Assembly: GCF_006741185.1 (NCBI RefSeq) | Contig: NZ_AP019379.1 | Span: 124,001-188,000, forward strand | DNA from: Buchnera aphidicola (Nipponaphis monzeni) | GTDB lineage: Bacteria > Pseudomonadota > Gammaproteobacteria > Enterobacterales > Enterobacteriaceae | Reading direction: 5' to 3' | DNA: 64,000 nt | Notes under the pieces: generated by a model | Databases searched by the model: none | The model's input: only the letters and a program-made list of their open reading frames with translations | Told to the model about the DNA's origin: nothing | Program-made: the position numbers and the translations under genes | In this document: positions 32,565 to 44,924 of the stretch, in pieces | How positions within the stretch are numbered: position 1 is the first letter of the stretch | How the letters are laid out: every line of letters begins with the position of its first letter

Positions 32565-34343
32565 ATGTTGATATCAGAAAAAATTAGTAATAAAAAACAT
32601 TTAGATGATCCGTTAATTCAGGAATTATTTCTAAAATTTAAAGAGAATAATTTTTTTATTCAATCTACTCGTATTGGATTTCCAGTACTTTGGATTAATC
32701 GTGACATATTATTATCAGTAATTATTTTTTTACAACAATTAAAAAATCCTTACAATATGTTATTTGACTTACATGGTATAGATGAACGTTTGAGATTACA
32801 TCGTTCTAAATTACCTAAAGCTGATTTTTCAGTATTTTATCATTTAATATCTTTAAATAGAAATAAGGATGTATTATTAAAAGTGTTTTTAAGTAATAAT
32901 GATTTAAGGTTGCCAACTATTACTAATATTTTTCCAAATGCAAATTGGTATGAGTGTGAAACATGGGAAATGTTTGGTATTGTTTTTACAAATCATCCAT
33001 ACTTAAGGCATATCATTATGCCTAAATGGTGGGAAGGTTTTCCTTTAAGAAAAGATTATCCAGCTAGAGCTACGGAGTTTGATCCATATATTTTAACTAA
33101 AACCAAAGAAGATTCAGAGATGGAATCTTTAAAGTTTAAACCAGAATTATGGGGTATGAAAAAAAAAGGATTAAATTCGGATTATATGTTTTTAAATTTA
33201 GGACCGAATCATCCGTCTTCTCATGGAGTTTTTAGAATAATTTTACAATTAGATGGTGATAAAATTGTAGATTGTGTACCTGATATTGGATATCATCATC
33301 GGGGAGCAGAAAAGATGGCAGAGCGTCAATCTTGGCATAGTTTTATACCTTATACTGATCGTATAGAATATTTAGGTGGATGTGTTAATGAAATGCCTTA
33401 TATTTTAGCGGTAGAAAAATTGGCAGGTATATTAGTTTCTGAGAGAATTAAATTTATTCGAGTAATGTTGTCAGAATTATTTAGAATTAATAGTCATTTA
33501 TTGTATATTTCTACTTTTATTCAAGATTTAGGATTAATGACTCCTGTTTTTTTAGCTTTTACAGATCGTCAAAAAATTTACGATTTAATTGAAGCAATTA
33601 CTGGTGCTAGAATGCATCCAGCATGGTTTCGTATAGGCGGATTAGCTCATGATTTACCTAAAGGATGGAATATTTTGTTAAAAAAGTTATTAAAATGGCT
33701 TCCAAAGCGTTTAAAATTATACACAAAAGTAGCTTTAAGAAATAGTATTCTAGTTAGTCGTTCTAAAGGTGTAGCAATATATTCTGCAAAAGAGGCTTTG
33801 AATTGGGGTGTTACAGGTGCAGGCTTAAGGGCTACTGGAATAAATTTTGATATTAGAAAATCTAGACCTTATTCAGGTTATGAACATTTTACATTTGATG
33901 TTCCAATAGGAAATGGTGTTAGTGATGCTTATTCTAGAGTAATGTTAAAAGTAGAAGAAATATATCAAAGTTTGTCTATTCTCGACCAATGTTTAAACCA
34001 TATGCCAGAAGGACCTTTTAAGATTGATCACCCTTTAACTACTCCCCCACCTAAAGAGTGTGTATTAAACCATATTGAAAGTATGATTCATCATTTTCTA
34101 CAAGTTTCTTGGGGGCCTGTAATGCCTTGTAATGAATCTTTTCAAATGATAGAAGGTACTAAAGGAGTTAATAGTTATTATTTAACTAGTGACGGTGGCA
34201 CTATGAGCTATAGAACTAGAATTAGAACGCCTAGTTTTCCACATTTACAACAAATACCTTATGTTATTAAAGGTAGTTTAATATCAGATTTAATTGTGTA
34301 TTTAGGCAGTATTGATTTTGTAATGTCAGATGTAGATAGATAA
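32565..34343 (+). CDS. nuoC: NADH-quinone oxidoreductase fused subunit C/D
   Basis: Fusion of NuoC (about 1-185) and NuoD (about 195-592), as in E. coli (596-600 residues); 592 residues here. The C part has [20 protein letters not shown] and the DYPARATEF loop; the D part has [35 protein letters not shown] (quinone-site His) and [17 protein letters not shown]. Forms the quinone-reducing Q module with NuoB and NuoI. The fusion supports an enterobacterial origin. Confidence 0.97.
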   Translation: MLISEKISNKKHLDDPLIQELFLKFKENNFFIQSTRIGFPVLWINRDILLSVIIFLQQLKNPYNMLFDLHGIDERLRLHRSKLPKADFSVFYHLISLNRNKDVLLKVFLSNNDLRLPTITNIFPNANWYECETWEMFGIVFTNHPYLRHIIMPKWWEGFPLRKDYPARATEFDPYILTKTKEDSEMESLKFKPELWGMKKKGLNSDYMFLNLGPNHPSSHGVFRIILQLDGDKIVDCVPDIGYHHRGAEKMAERQSWHSFIPYTDRIEYLGGCVNEMPYILAVEKLAGILVSERIKFIRVMLSELFRINSHLLYISTFIQDLGLMTPVFLAFTDRQKIYDLIEAITGARMHPAWFRIGGLAHDLPKGWNILLKKLLKWLPKRLKLYTKVALRNSILVSRSKGVAIYSAKEALNWGVTGAGLRATGINFDIRKSRPYSGYEHFTFDVPIGNGVSDAYSRVMLKVEEIYQSLSILDQCLNHMPEGPFKIDHPLTTPPPKECVLNHIESMIHHFLQVSWGPVMPCNESFQMIEGTKGVNSYYLTSDGGTMSYRTRIRTPSFPHLQQIPYVIKGSLISDLIVYLGSIDFVMSDVDR

Positions 34344-34385
34344 TTAATTTAACTTTATAAAATATATATAAAAAATGTAATATTT

Positions 34386-34850
34386 ATGCTAACTAATAAA
34401 GAACGAATGTTAATAGAATGTAAAAAAAAATCTTATGCTAATTCTAAAGCAGCTTCAATTGAAGCATTAAAAATTGTTCAAAGAAGAATAGGATGGGTTC
34501 CTAAACAGGCTATTATTGATATATCAGAAATTTTGAAAGTGTCAATTTCTGAAATAGAAAGTATAGCTACTTTTTACAATCAAATTTTTAGAAAACCTGT
34601 TGGTAAAAACATTATACGATACTGTGATAGCGTTGTGTGTTACGTAATGGGTTATGAAAAAATTAAAAAAGTTTTAATAGATACATTAGGAATTACAATA
34701 GGAGAGACTACTGTTGATAATCAATTTACTTTATTGCCTGTATGTTGTTTAGGTAATTGTGATAAAGCTCCGACTATTATGATAAATCAAAATATTTATT
34801 CAAATGTATCTGATGTATCTATAATAAATTTACTGGAATCTTACAAATGA
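34386..34850 (+). CDS. nuoE: NADH-quinone oxidoreductase subunit E
   Basis: Peripheral arm subunit with the binuclear cluster N1a. 154 residues (E. coli 166). The thioredoxin-like ligands are Cys80 and Cys85 (YCDSVVC) and Cys121 and Cys125 (CCLGNC). Its stop overlaps the nuoF start by 4 nt (ATGA), indicating translational coupling. Confidence 0.96.
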   Translation: MLTNKERMLIECKKKSYANSKAASIEALKIVQRRIGWVPKQAIIDISEILKVSISEIESIATFYNQIFRKPVGKNIIRYCDSVVCYVMGYEKIKKVLIDTLGITIGETTVDNQFTLLPVCCLGNCDKAPTIMINQNIYSNVSDVSIINLLESYK

Positions 34851-36181
34851 AAAAACAAATTGTACAAGAAGAAACACATCCATTAACTTGGAGGATCAGA
34901 AATAATTCTAAAACTGTGTGGATTCAGGAGTATAAAAATAAATTAGGATATATAGCATTAAAAAATACTTTAAAAGATATGTCACCTAAAGATGTTGTAA
35001 ATGTTGTTCGAAGATCAGAACTTAGAGGTAGAGGAGGAGGTGGTTTTTGTACAGGGATTAAATGGGAATTAATATTAAACAATAAAAATAATGATATTTG
35101 TTATTTAATATGCAATGCTGATGAAATGGAACCTGGAACGTATAAAGATAGGTTTTTAATGGAGCGGATTCCTCATTTATTAATTGAAGGTATAATTTTA
35201 AGCTCCTTTGCTTTAGGAGCATCTTGTAGTTACATTTTTTTAAGAGGGGAATATGTTGAATCAGAATATATTTTAGAAAAAGCTATTTTAGAAAGTAGGA
35301 ACTCAGGTTATATAGGTAAAAATATTCTTGGAAGTGGTTTTGACTTAGAAGTTTATATACATACAGGTGCAGGTCGTTATATTTGCGGAGAAGAAACTGC
35401 GTTAATAAATTCTTTAGAAGGTAAAAGAGCAAATCCTAGATTCAAGCCACCTTTTCCAGGTATTTCTGGTTTATGGGGTAAACCTACTTGCGTAAACAAT
35501 GTTGAAACTTTATCTAATATACCAGGAATTATGTTATATGGAGTTGATTGGTATAAAAAGTTGTCTTATAGTAATGATACTGGTACAAAATTAATGGGGT
35601 TTTCTGGTAGAGTAAATAATCCTGGTGTATGGGAAGTACCTTTTGGAATAACTGCAAGAGAAATTTTAGAAAAGTATGCTGGAGGAATGCAAGATGGATT
35701 TACTTTTAAAGCTTGGCAACCTGGAGGCGCAAGTACTGATTTTTTAACTTTTAATGAAATAGATACACCTATGGATTTTGAGAATATACAAAAAGTAGGT
35801 AGTCGTTTAGGTACTGGTTTAGCAATGGTAGTTGATGATTCTATTAATATGGTATCCCTTGTATTAAATATTGAACGTTTTTTTTCTAGAGAATCGTGTG
35901 GATGGTGTACTCCTTGTCGTGAAGGATTACCTTGGATTGTAAAAATATTGGAAGATATAGTGCAAGGTATAGGACGATCTGGAGATATTGAAATATTAGA
36001 AGAACTATGCAGTAATCTTAGCTCTGGTAAAGCATTTTGTGCACACGCACCAGGTGCTATAGAGCCATTACAAAGTGCTATTAAATATTTTAGAAAAGAT
36101 TTTGAATTAGGCATTAACGTGAATATAAAAAATCGTTTAGATATTGTTTCTGGTATTCAGTGTAATTTTATAACAGGTTAA
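34847..36181 (+). CDS. nuoF: NADH-quinone oxidoreductase subunit F
   Basis: NADH-binding and FMN subunit; oxidises NADH and holds cluster N3. 444 residues (E. coli 445). The nucleotide loop [15 protein letters not shown] is near 62-76, the second glycine-rich region is [23 protein letters not shown], and the 4Fe-4S ligands are in [15 protein letters not shown] plus [13 protein letters not shown]. Coupled to nuoE by a 4-nt overlap. Confidence 0.97.
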   Translation: MKKQIVQEETHPLTWRIRNNSKTVWIQEYKNKLGYIALKNTLKDMSPKDVVNVVRRSELRGRGGGGFCTGIKWELILNNKNNDICYLICNADEMEPGTYKDRFLMERIPHLLIEGIILSSFALGASCSYIFLRGEYVESEYILEKAILESRNSGYIGKNILGSGFDLEVYIHTGAGRYICGEETALINSLEGKRANPRFKPPFPGISGLWGKPTCVNNVETLSNIPGIMLYGVDWYKKLSYSNDTGTKLMGFSGRVNNPGVWEVPFGITAREILEKYAGGMQDGFTFKAWQPGGASTDFLTFNEIDTPMDFENIQKVGSRLGTGLAMVVDDSINMVSLVLNIERFFSRESCGWCTPCREGLPWIVKILEDIVQGIGRSGDIEILEELCSNLSSGKAFCAHAPGAIEPLQSAIKYFRKDFELGINVNIKNRLDIVSGIQCNFITG

Positions 36182-36286
36182 TATTTTACAACTTAATTTT
36201 TAATAAAAAATTCAGTTACTGTAACATAATAATAATATTATTGTTATTTTAAATATTTTATTTATTCTTTTGGAAGTATATTTAAT

Positions 36287-39019
36287 ATGACTATTATTTA
36301 TATAGATAATAAAAAATATGAAGTAGATGATTTAAAAAATGTACTGCATAATTGTTTATTATTAGGTAAAGATATTCCTTATTTTTGTTGGCATCCATTG
36401 TTAGGTAGTGTAGGTTCTTGTCGTCAATGTGCTATTAAATTATATAGTAATAAAAATGATAAAGTAGGTCGTGTAGTAATGGCGTGTATGACACCTTCAA
36501 AAGATGGAATTAAAGTGTCTATTCAAGATAAGGATGTACAAAAATTTAGGAGAAGTATAATAGAATTATTAATGTTAAATCATCCCCATGATTGTCCAGT
36601 ATGTGCAGAGGGCGGTAGTTGTCATTTACAGGATATGACTGTAATGGCTGGTCATTTGTATCGGAGGTATCGTTTTCCCAAAAGAATTTATAAAAACCAA
36701 TATTTGGGGCCTTTTATTTCACATGAAATGAATCGTTGTATACATTGTTATCGTTGCGTAAGATATTATAAAGATTATGCTCAAGGTACAGATTTTAACG
36801 TATACGGTATATCGAACAACATTTATTTTGGGCGTGTGGAAGATGGTATTTTAGAAAATGAACATTCTGGTAATTTAATAGAACTTTGTCCTACGGGAGT
36901 TTTTACTGATAAAACAAGTTTAAAAAATTATAATAGAAAATGGGACTTGCAGTATGCTCCAAGTATATGTCATTTTTGTAGTATAGGTTGTAATATTATT
37001 GTTGGAGAACGATATGGTAAGGTACAGAAAATAGAAAATAGATTTAATCCTCAAGTTAATCATTATTTTATTTGTGATAAAGGACGTTTTGGATATGGTT
37101 TTAATCACAGAGATTCAAGACCTTATAAACCTAAATATTTTACTAGTAATTCGTATAAAAATTTAACAACAAATGAAGCAATACGACTTGCTCAGAATGT
37201 TTTGAAAAAATCGAGTAAAATTATAGGTATTGGTTCTTCAAGGGCTAGTATAGAAAGTAATTATGCTTTATTAAAACTAGTTGGTAGTAAAAATTTTTCG
37301 TCAGGAATGTTACAAGATGAACAACTTTGTATGAATTACATAGTAAGTGTTTTAAACAGCAAAGAATTTCATATTCCTACGTTATATGAAATAGAAAACA
37401 ATTACGATGTAGCTTTAGTCGTTGGAGAAGATTTAACTATGAATTCTCCTAGAATGGCTTTGTCTCTAAGACAAATGATTAAAAGAGTAAATAATGATGA
37501 AATTATTAATAAAAATATTGATCAATGGAACCATTTAGCTATTTTAAATATTGCGCAAAATAAAAAAAACATACTATATAACATTAATACAAATAGTACT
37601 AAATTAGATGAATTATCTAGTTGGAATTATATTACTTCTATTCCAAATCAAGTAAAATTTTTTTTAGAATTAATAAATCAAATGAACAATCAATCGATTT
37701 CTAATGATTTTTGCGATCCATTTTTAACAAAAAAAGTTTTAGAAATTGCTGAAGTATTATTAAATTCTAAAAGACCATTAATTATTTGTGGTTCACATTC
37801 TAGGAATGTTAATTTATTAAAATCTGTAGTTAAGGTAGCAACAATAATAAAAAAAATGAATGCAGAATCAGAAATAGGTGTTGTTTTATTATCAGATAAC
37901 GCTAATAGTATGGGGGTGTCTTTAATTTCAAGTATTTCTATTGAAAAATCTTTAAGTATTTTTGAAAAAACTAAGAATAGTGTTTTAATCATAGTAGAAA
38001 ACGATTTATATAGAATGTTTTCTACTGCAAAATTAAAAACTATTTTTAATAATAATAAAACTGTAATAGTTTTAGATCATCAAAATACTATGAGTATGAT
38101 AAAAGGTAGCTTGACGTTTCCTAGTACTAGTTTTTTTGAAAGTTCAGGTACAATAGTAAATTATGAAGGCAGAGCACAAAGGTTTTTTAAAGTTTATGAT
38201 CCTAACGTATATCAGAAAGATATATCTGTTATGGATAGTTGGAGATGGTTGAAGTTAATAGGAAAAAATTACTATATTACAAATAATACTTGGAACAATT
38301 TAGATGATATAATAAATGATTATGCAAATAATATTGATCAATTTAGAAACATTCGAAAGGCAGCTCCAAATTCTTATTTTCGTATTATTAATCAAAAAAT
38401 TCCTCGGTTACCTAATCGAAATAGTGGACGAACAGCATTGATGTCACATATAAATGTTCATGAGATTAAACAACCGACAGACGTAGATTCAATGTTTGCA
38501 TTTTCAATGGAAGGATTTCCTAATTTTTATAAATATTCTTCTCATATTCCATTTATTTGGATGCCTGGTTGGAACTCACCTCAAGCATGGAATAAGTTAA
38601 ATAGTACAAAAAATTTGAGATGTTTTAACAATGACTTAGGAATACAATTATTTGATAAAAAATATATTGCACCTAATGTTGATTGTAAAATTGACCAAAA
38701 AAAAGTTTACGAACGTGATGGATTGCGAATAATAATTTATTATTTATTTTTTGGTAGTGAAGAAATAACTCAATATTCTTCATTAATTAAGACTTTAATT
38801 CCTAAAACGATAGGTTTAATTAGCTTTGAGGATTCAAAAAGGTTGCAATTAAAGCATAATGCCCAAGTACAATTTAATTGTTTTGGAAGTTTGTTTTCTA
38901 TTAAATTAAAGATATCTAATAATTTTCCAGTAGGTTATATAGGTTTACCTTTGGGTAAAATAGGGATGCCTTTAAGTTTATTAGGCCAAGCAATTAATTT
39001 TTTAAAGGAAGCGTTATGA
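36287..39019 (+). CDS. nuoG: NADH-quinone oxidoreductase subunit G
   Basis: Largest peripheral subunit with several Fe-S clusters. 910 residues (E. coli 908). The N-terminal 2Fe-2S ligands are in [36 protein letters not shown] and [18 protein letters not shown] hold further clusters, and CHFCSIGC with a later Cys near FICDKGRFG forms the extra N7 site found in E. coli-type enzymes. The molybdopterin-oxidoreductase-like C-terminal region is present but catalytically inert in the family. A 105-nt gap from nuoF; overlaps nuoH by 4 nt. Confidence 0.97.
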   Translation: MTIIYIDNKKYEVDDLKNVLHNCLLLGKDIPYFCWHPLLGSVGSCRQCAIKLYSNKNDKVGRVVMACMTPSKDGIKVSIQDKDVQKFRRSIIELLMLNHPHDCPVCAEGGSCHLQDMTVMAGHLYRRYRFPKRIYKNQYLGPFISHEMNRCIHCYRCVRYYKDYAQGTDFNVYGISNNIYFGRVEDGILENEHSGNLIELCPTGVFTDKTSLKNYNRKWDLQYAPSICHFCSIGCNIIVGERYGKVQKIENRFNPQVNHYFICDKGRFGYGFNHRDSRPYKPKYFTSNSYKNLTTNEAIRLAQNVLKKSSKIIGIGSSRASIESNYALLKLVGSKNFSSGMLQDEQLCMNYIVSVLNSKEFHIPTLYEIENNYDVALVVGEDLTMNSPRMALSLRQMIKRVNNDEIINKNIDQWNHLAILNIAQNKKNILYNINTNSTKLDELSSWNYITSIPNQVKFFLELINQMNNQSISNDFCDPFLTKKVLEIAEVLLNSKRPLIICGSHSRNVNLLKSVVKVATIIKKMNAESEIGVVLLSDNANSMGVSLISSISIEKSLSIFEKTKNSVLIIVENDLYRMFSTAKLKTIFNNNKTVIVLDHQNTMSMIKGSLTFPSTSFFESSGTIVNYEGRAQRFFKVYDPNVYQKDISVMDSWRWLKLIGKNYYITNNTWNNLDDIINDYANNIDQFRNIRKAAPNSYFRIINQKIPRLPNRNSGRTALMSHINVHEIKQPTDVDSMFAFSMEGFPNFYKYSSHIPFIWMPGWNSPQAWNKLNSTKNLRCFNNDLGIQLFDKKYIAPNVDCKIDQKKVYERDGLRIIIYYLFFGSEEITQYSSLIKTLIPKTIGLISFEDSKRLQLKHNAQVQFNCFGSLFSIKLKISNNFPVGYIGLPLGKIGMPLSLLGQAINFLKEAL

Positions 39020-39996
39020 CTATTATTTCTTTAATTCATACTTATAGATTATTATATATTTTTTTAAAAGTTCTTTTTGTTGTTTTAGTTTTAGTAATGT
39101 TAGGTGCAATGACTAGTTTATTGGAAAGAAAATTGTTAGGTTATTTTCAAAATCGTTGTGGTCCTAATAGAGTAGGTTGGCAAGGTACATTACAGGTTTT
39201 AGCTGATATGATAAAAATATTTTTTAAAGAAGATTGGATTCCTCCTTTTAGTAAAAAGTTTATTTTTATGTTATCTCCAGTTATTACTTTTATTTCTTTT
39301 TTATTAGTTTTTATAATTATTCCATTTACTAAAAATTTTTTAGTTATTAATTTGAAAATAGGAATTTTATTTTTTTTAATGATGGTGGGTTTGTCAATTT
39401 ACGCAGTATTATTAGCTGGTTGGTCTAGTAATAATAAATATGCATTATTAGGAGCTATTCGAGCATCTGCTCAAACATTGAGTTATGAAGTTTTTTTAGG
39501 GTTGTCATTAATGGGAGTCGTAGCAAGAGCTAAGTCTTTTAATGTCTATGATATTATCAATAGTCAACATTATTTGTGGAATGTTGTTCCTCAATTTTTG
39601 GGGTTTATAACATTTCTAATATCTTCCATAGCAGTGTGTCATAGGCACCCTTTTGATCAACCGGAATCTGAACAAGAACTTTCTGACGGTTATCATATTG
39701 AATATTCTAGTATGAAATTTGGGTTATTTTTTATAGCTGAATATATAGCAATTATTATAATTTCATTGTTAGCTGTAGACTTATTTTTTGGAGGATGGAG
39801 GGGGCCTTATTTTTATCCAATTGTATGGTATATAATTAAAGTTGTTTGTTTTGTTTTTGTATTTATTTTAATTAGAGCGTCTTTACCTAGACCTCGTTAT
39901 GATCAAATAATGAGTTTTGCTTGGAAAGTTTGTTTACCTTTAACGTTATTAAATTTATTAATAACAATTGGTATTTTGTTATATCAAGGAATGTAA
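39016..39996 (+). CDS. nuoH: NADH-quinone oxidoreductase subunit H
   Basis: Membrane subunit joining the peripheral and membrane arms and forming the quinone chamber; eight transmembrane helices. 326 residues (E. coli 325). [24 protein letters not shown] (about 35-58), [14 protein letters not shown] and [34 protein letters not shown] match. Overlaps nuoG by 4 nt; nuoI starts 2 nt after its stop. Confidence 0.97.
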   Translation: MTIISLIHTYRLLYIFLKVLFVVLVLVMLGAMTSLLERKLLGYFQNRCGPNRVGWQGTLQVLADMIKIFFKEDWIPPFSKKFIFMLSPVITFISFLLVFIIIPFTKNFLVINLKIGILFFLMMVGLSIYAVLLAGWSSNNKYALLGAIRASAQTLSYEVFLGLSLMGVVARAKSFNVYDIINSQHYLWNVVPQFLGFITFLISSIAVCHRHPFDQPESEQELSDGYHIEYSSMKFGLFFIAEYIAIIIISLLAVDLFFGGWRGPYFYPIVWYIIKVVCFVFVFILIRASLPRPRYDQIMSFAWKVCLPLTLLNLLITIGILLYQGM

Positions 39997-39998
39997 AT

Positions 39999-40538
39999 AT
40001 GTTTTTTAAAAAAATTTTTATTGGAATTACAACGCAAGTTAGAAGTATTTTTTTAATAATTTTAAATTTGTTTGCTAAAAGTGAAACAAAAATGTATCCG
40101 GAGGAACCTGTACTATTACCTCCTCGATATAAAGGTCGTATAATTTTAACATTAGACTCTACAGGAAATGAACGTTGTGTTGCTTGTGGTTTATGTTCTG
40201 CAGTTTGTCCTGCTAGCTGTATATCTTTAGAAAAAACGGAATTAAATGGAAGATGGTATGCTAAGTTTTTTCGCATTAATTTTTCTCGTTGTATTTTTTG
40301 TGGTTTATGTGAGGAAGCATGTCCAACAACTGCTATTCAATTAGTACCTGATTTTGAATTATCTGAATATAAAAGAAAAGATTTAGTTTATGAAAAATCA
40401 GATTTGTTAATTTCAGGGCCTGGTAAATACCCAGATTATAACTTTTATGAACGGTCAGGTATTAATATTGAAAGTAGTAGTAAAGGTAAATTATATAAAA
40501 AATTTAAAAAAGTGGATGTTAAAACAATATTACCTTAA
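39999..40538 (+). CDS. nuoI: NADH-quinone oxidoreductase subunit I
   Basis: Ferredoxin-like subunit with clusters N6a and N6b. 179 residues (E. coli 180). The ATG at 39999 has AAGGA upstream and gives [16 protein letters not shown]; a frame open 78 nt earlier overlaps nuoH and is not homologous. The two 4Fe-4S motifs are [15 protein letters not shown] and [15 protein letters not shown]. Confidence 0.96.
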   Translation: MFFKKIFIGITTQVRSIFLIILNLFAKSETKMYPEEPVLLPPRYKGRIILTLDSTGNERCVACGLCSAVCPASCISLEKTELNGRWYAKFFRINFSRCIFCGLCEEACPTTAIQLVPDFELSEYKRKDLVYEKSDLLISGPGKYPDYNFYERSGINIESSSKGKLYKKFKKVDVKTILP

Positions 40539-40547
40539 GGAATTTAT

Positions 40548-41033
40548 ATGCTGTATTTGTTTTACTTTTTTGGTATTATATCTATTATCTCAACAACGTT
40601 AGTAATTATTCAAAATAGACCTATGTATGCTTTATTATATTTGATAATTTCTTTCTTATCTATTACAGGTATATTCTTTTTATTAGGGTCTTTTTTTGCC
40701 GCTGCTTTAGAGATAATTATATATACTGGAGCTATAATGTTGCTTTTTGTATTTGTAATTATGTTATTGAACTTTAAAAATAAATTAATTACACAAAAAA
40801 TTAAATGGATTCAATTTGTTTGTTGGGGAAGAGGTTTGTATCTATTCATAACTTTTGTTGTTGTAATGGTGTATATACTTTCTTCTACAGAGAATAAATA
40901 CAATTTATTAAATATTGTTATTGATACTAAAACAGTTGGAATTGATTTATTTAATAGTTATTCTTTAATTGTTGAAATGTCTTCAATGTTATTGCTAGCA
41001 GGGTTAGTTGTAGTTTTTCATTTAGGGCAATAG
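40548..41033 (+). CDS. nuoJ: NADH-quinone oxidoreductase subunit J
   Basis: Membrane subunit with five predicted helices. 161 residues (E. coli 184): it stops right after LLLAGLVVVFHLGQ, so the hydrophilic C-terminal tail is missing. The conserved ALEIIIYTGAIMLLFVFVIMLLN helix (TM3) is intact. Ten bases separate it from nuoI. Confidence 0.95.
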   Translation: MLYLFYFFGIISIISTTLVIIQNRPMYALLYLIISFLSITGIFFLLGSFFAAALEIIIYTGAIMLLFVFVIMLLNFKNKLITQKIKWIQFVCWGRGLYLFITFVVVMVYILSSTENKYNLLNIVIDTKTVGIDLFNSYSLIVEMSSMLLLAGLVVVFHLGQ

Positions 41034-41111
41034 CTTATTATTGAATAACACAATTTTTTTTGCTAATAATAAATTGTTAAAATTATTAAAATTAAAAAAT
41101 CAGGAAACTTT

Positions 41112-41414
41112 ATGATTCCACTATTTCACGGATTAGCTTTATCAATTATATTATTTGCGTTAGGAATAATAGGAATTATAATACGACGTAATTTGTTTTT
41201 TATTTTAATTAGTATAGAGATTATAACAAATGCTATGTCATTATTTTTTATATTGGTAGGTAATTATTTTAGACATTCTTTTGGTCAAATAATGTATATG
41301 TTTATCATAACTGCAACAGCTGTAGAAGTAAGTGTATCTTTATCTTTATTGCTTCAATTATATAAGTTTCATAAAACGTTGAATGTAGACTGTTTAAGTG
41401 AGATAAAAAAATGA
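41112..41414 (+). CDS. nuoK: NADH-quinone oxidoreductase subunit K
   Basis: Three-helix membrane subunit of 100 residues, as in E. coli. The buried glutamates important for proton transfer are in LISIEIITNAMSL and TATAVEVSVSLSLLLQLYK. Its stop overlaps the nuoL ATG by 4 nt. Confidence 0.96.
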   Translation: MIPLFHGLALSIILFALGIIGIIIRRNLFFILISIEIITNAMSLFFILVGNYFRHSFGQIMYMFIITATAVEVSVSLSLLLQLYKFHKTLNVDCLSEIKK

Positions 41415-43249
41415 GTATTATTTATTTAACTATTTTTTTTCCATTAGCAGGTTTTATATTGTTAACAATTTTAAATACTTGGATTTCTAGAAAGTTTTCT
41501 TGCATTATAGGTGTGAGTACAATATTTATTGCGTTATTGTCAGTTATTTATATAAATAAAATATTGTTTAGTAGATATAATTTTTGTATAGAGCAGAAAT
41601 TATTTAATTGGATTAATTTAGGGCAGTTAAATATTAGTTTAAGTATTTTAATAGATCAATTATCTCTAACAATGCTAACTATGGTAATAGCAATAGGATT
41701 CATAATACATCTTTTTTCTTGCTGGTATATTAAAGAAAAAATATCATTTTTTTTTGCTTATACAAATTTATTTATTTTTAGTATGACAATTTTAATATTA
41801 TCTAGTAATTTTGTATTAATGTATTTAGGGTGGGAAGGTGTAGGAATTTGTTCGTATTTACTAATTGGTTTTTATAATAAAAAGTTAACTAATGGTTTAT
41901 CGGCTATGAAAGCATTTTTATTTGCTAAAATTAGTGACATATTTTTAATAATAGGTATTTTATTTATTTATGTTACATTTAGTTCATTTAATTTTAAAAC
42001 ATTAGAAATGTTAGTAAATTATAAATACATTGTATATGATACAACGATAATTAACGTTATTACAATATTGTTATTATTAAGTGCTATGTCTAAATCAGCA
42101 CAAATTTCTTTACATACTTGGTTAATTGACGCAATGGTTGGACCTACTCCTGTATCAGCTTTGATACATGCGGCTACAATGGTTACTGTTGGTGTTTATT
42201 TAATTGCTAGAAATTATTATTTTTTTGTGTTAAATCCAAATATTTTAGTTGTAATATCTTTAATTGGACTTTTAACATTGATTATGGCTAGTTGTTTAGC
42301 TTTAATACAAAACAACATAAAAAAAATATTAGCTTATTCTACAATTAGTCAAATTGGGTATATGTTTTTAGGATTAGGTGTTCAGGCATGGAGTGCTTCA
42401 ATTATACATTTATTAGTGCACGCAGTTTTTAAAGCATTACTTTTCTTGTCTGCTGGTTCAGTGATTGTTTCTTCTAGTAATGAACAAAATATTTTTAAAA
42501 TGGGTGGATTATATAATAAAATACCTTTGACATATGTTGCTTTTTTATTTGGTGGAATTTCTTTAATATCAATACCGCTGATTACTTCTAGTTTTTATAG
42601 TAAAGACGAAATTTTATATAGAGTTTTGGCTATGAATCATACGGTATTTTTTTATATTAGTTTAATAGGTGTTTTTTTAACTTCTTTATATATATTTCGT
42701 TTAATTTTTAATGTATTTCATGGGAAAAAAAGTATTAAAGTAAGTAATATTTCTTATAGTTTATTACATCATGTTCCTTTATTTATTTTAATGTTGTTTT
42801 CAACTACTATTAGTATATTTATTATTCCTAAATTATCATGTTTTCCTACAGTTAAATTATTACATAACTACAATAAGTTATATACGGAAATAATTTCTAG
42901 TGTTGTATCTATTATAGGAGTATTTTGTGCTTATTTTTTGTGGAAATCGCAACAAATTAATATGAAAAGTTTTAATATTATAAAAAATAATAATAAATTA
43001 TTGAATTATTACTTAACAAGATATAGTTTTGATAACATATATTATGTAATATTAATAAAGCCATTTCAAAATATAACTTATTTATTAAAAAATGATCCTT
43101 TCAAAATTTTAACAAAATGTATAGTTCGATTTATAGGTTGTTTGTATTGCATATTAACTAAAATACAAATAGGATATTTAAAATGGTACGTTTTTGTATC
43201 ATTAAATAATATATTAACAATATTAATTTTTGTAATATATTTAATATGA
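41411..43249 (+). CDS. nuoL: NADH-quinone oxidoreductase subunit L
   Basis: Distal antiporter-like subunit of the membrane arm. 612 residues (E. coli 613). Landmarks are the MYLGWEGVGICSYLLIGFY glutamate, LHTWLIDAMVGPTPVSALIHAATMVTVGVYLIAR, and LAYSTISQIGYMFLG. The lateral helix region extends to the end (about 490-612). Coupled to nuoK. Confidence 0.97.
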   Translation: MSIIYLTIFFPLAGFILLTILNTWISRKFSCIIGVSTIFIALLSVIYINKILFSRYNFCIEQKLFNWINLGQLNISLSILIDQLSLTMLTMVIAIGFIIHLFSCWYIKEKISFFFAYTNLFIFSMTILILSSNFVLMYLGWEGVGICSYLLIGFYNKKLTNGLSAMKAFLFAKISDIFLIIGILFIYVTFSSFNFKTLEMLVNYKYIVYDTTIINVITILLLLSAMSKSAQISLHTWLIDAMVGPTPVSALIHAATMVTVGVYLIARNYYFFVLNPNILVVISLIGLLTLIMASCLALIQNNIKKILAYSTISQIGYMFLGLGVQAWSASIIHLLVHAVFKALLFLSAGSVIVSSSNEQNIFKMGGLYNKIPLTYVAFLFGGISLISIPLITSSFYSKDEILYRVLAMNHTVFFYISLIGVFLTSLYIFRLIFNVFHGKKSIKVSNISYSLLHHVPLFILMLFSTTISIFIIPKLSCFPTVKLLHNYNKLYTEIISSVVSIIGVFCAYFLWKSQQINMKSFNIIKNNNKLLNYYLTRYSFDNIYYVILIKPFQNITYLLKNDPFKILTKCIVRFIGCLYCILTKIQIGYLKWYVFVSLNNILTILIFVIYLI

Positions 43250-43395
43250 TGTTTTAAAATTTTTTATAGTTTTACAATTTGTTTATGAAAACGATAAATA
43301 TTTGTAGCATTTTAACAAATAATGTTTGTTGTTATCCTACATTAGTTAAATGTATAAAATTTTATAAAAAATGTTTTTATAAGGTAGAATATAAA

Positions 43396-44871
43396 ATGTT
43401 ATTACCTTTTCTTATTGCAGTGTCTTTTTTAGGGGGTGTTGTATCTTGGATATCAGAGATATTTAACAAAAAATACGCTCGGTTAATAGCTTTAATATTT
43501 AATATATTAACATTAAGTATTTTATGTAAAATATGGATTTTATTTGATCATACTTCTAAGATGAACATACCTTTTGTTGCAAAAAAATGGTTGATGGAAT
43601 TTGATGTATCTTGGATTCGTGAGTTTGGTATTGATATTCATTTAGGAATGGACCAATTATCTTTTTTATTAGTTTTATTAACAAATGTTATAGGAATATT
43701 AGCTATTTTGTGTTCTTGGAATAAAATAAAAAAAAAACAAGGGTTTTTTTATTTTAATTTTATGTTTTTAATAGCTGCGACTATGGGTATATTTTTATCT
43801 ATTGATTTATTTTTGTTTTTTTGTTTTTGGGAATTAGTGATATTACCTATTTATTTTATTATTTCTATATGGGGTATTAATTTAAATAATAAAATAAATT
43901 CTGTACATATAGCTAATAGTTTTATTATTTTTTCACAAATTTCTAGTTTAATTATGTTGTTGGTGTTTTTAGGGTTAGTGATCAATTTTCATAATAAGAG
44001 TTACATTTGGTCTTTTGATTATAATACACTCATACATGTACCTTTAAATTTTAATTTAGAATATTTATTAATGCTAGGATTATTTGTTGCTTTTGCAATT
44101 AAAATACCTATTGTTCCTTTTCATACTTGGTTAATTAATGTGCATGCAGTTTCTCCTATTTCTGGATTTTTAGATTTATCTGGATTTATATTAAAAACTT
44201 CAATTTATGGATTATTGCGATTTTGTGTACCATTTTTCCCAAATGCCTCTTCGGATTTTTCTAACATTGCTATTTTTTTAGGATTGTTGACTATGTTTTA
44301 TCCTGCCTTAATTGCTTTTTCAGAAACTAATATCAAACGAATAATTGCGTATATGGTTGTATCTCATACAGGAATTATGTTAATAGGTATTTATATTCAT
44401 AACCAATTATCTTATACAGGCGTCATATTTCAAATATTATCTAGTGGTTTATCTATTTCTGGAATGTTTGTTTTATCAGGGTGTATATATAAAAGGTGGC
44501 ATACGTATGATTTACGTAAGTTAATAGGTTTATGGAATCGTATTAAGTGGTTATCAGGTTTCTTATTATTTTTTATTATGGTTAATTTGGGTATTCCAGG
44601 AACTGGAAATTTTATTGGTGAATTTTTGATGTTATTAGGTATTTTCCAAAAATCTCCTATTATAGTGATATTAATTGGAATCGGATTAATTATATCGAGC
44701 ATATATTCTATTAAAGTTATTCAATATTTTAACTATGGTTTACATTCGAAACCATGTACATCAAATGTTATGTCTATTCGAGAATTAAGTATAATAGTAT
44801 TTTTAATTTCTTCTTTAATTTATATAGGTATTCATCCTGCTATTATATTAAATATAATAAATGTTATATAA
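43396..44871 (+). CDS. nuoM: NADH-quinone oxidoreductase subunit M
   Basis: Antiporter-like membrane subunit. 491 residues from MLLPFLIAVSF (E. coli 509, MLLPWLI). The frame is open from a TTG at 43279, but that 39-residue extension is Cys/Lys-rich and not homologous. AAGG lies 11 nt before the chosen ATG. The conserved FFCFWELVILPIYF (Glu) and AFAIKIPIVPFHTWL (Lys) are present. The C-terminus is shortened compared with E. coli. Confidence 0.94.
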   Translation: MLLPFLIAVSFLGGVVSWISEIFNKKYARLIALIFNILTLSILCKIWILFDHTSKMNIPFVAKKWLMEFDVSWIREFGIDIHLGMDQLSFLLVLLTNVIGILAILCSWNKIKKKQGFFYFNFMFLIAATMGIFLSIDLFLFFCFWELVILPIYFIISIWGINLNNKINSVHIANSFIIFSQISSLIMLLVFLGLVINFHNKSYIWSFDYNTLIHVPLNFNLEYLLMLGLFVAFAIKIPIVPFHTWLINVHAVSPISGFLDLSGFILKTSIYGLLRFCVPFFPNASSDFSNIAIFLGLLTMFYPALIAFSETNIKRIIAYMVVSHTGIMLIGIYIHNQLSYTGVIFQILSSGLSISGMFVLSGCIYKRWHTYDLRKLIGLWNRIKWLSGFLLFFIMVNLGIPGTGNFIGEFLMLLGIFQKSPIIVILIGIGLIISSIYSIKVIQYFNYGLHSKPCTSNVMSIRELSIIVFLISSLIYIGIHPAIILNIINVI

Positions 44872-44924
44872 AAGATTTATTGCTATGTTTTAAATAACAA
44901 TTTTTAGAAGAAGGGTAAATTTTT

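Noticed and set aside
43279..43395. N-terminal extension of nuoM from a TTG
   Set aside because: The 39 added residues are Cys/Lys-rich without counterpart in the family; homologous sequence starts exactly at the ATG at 43396.
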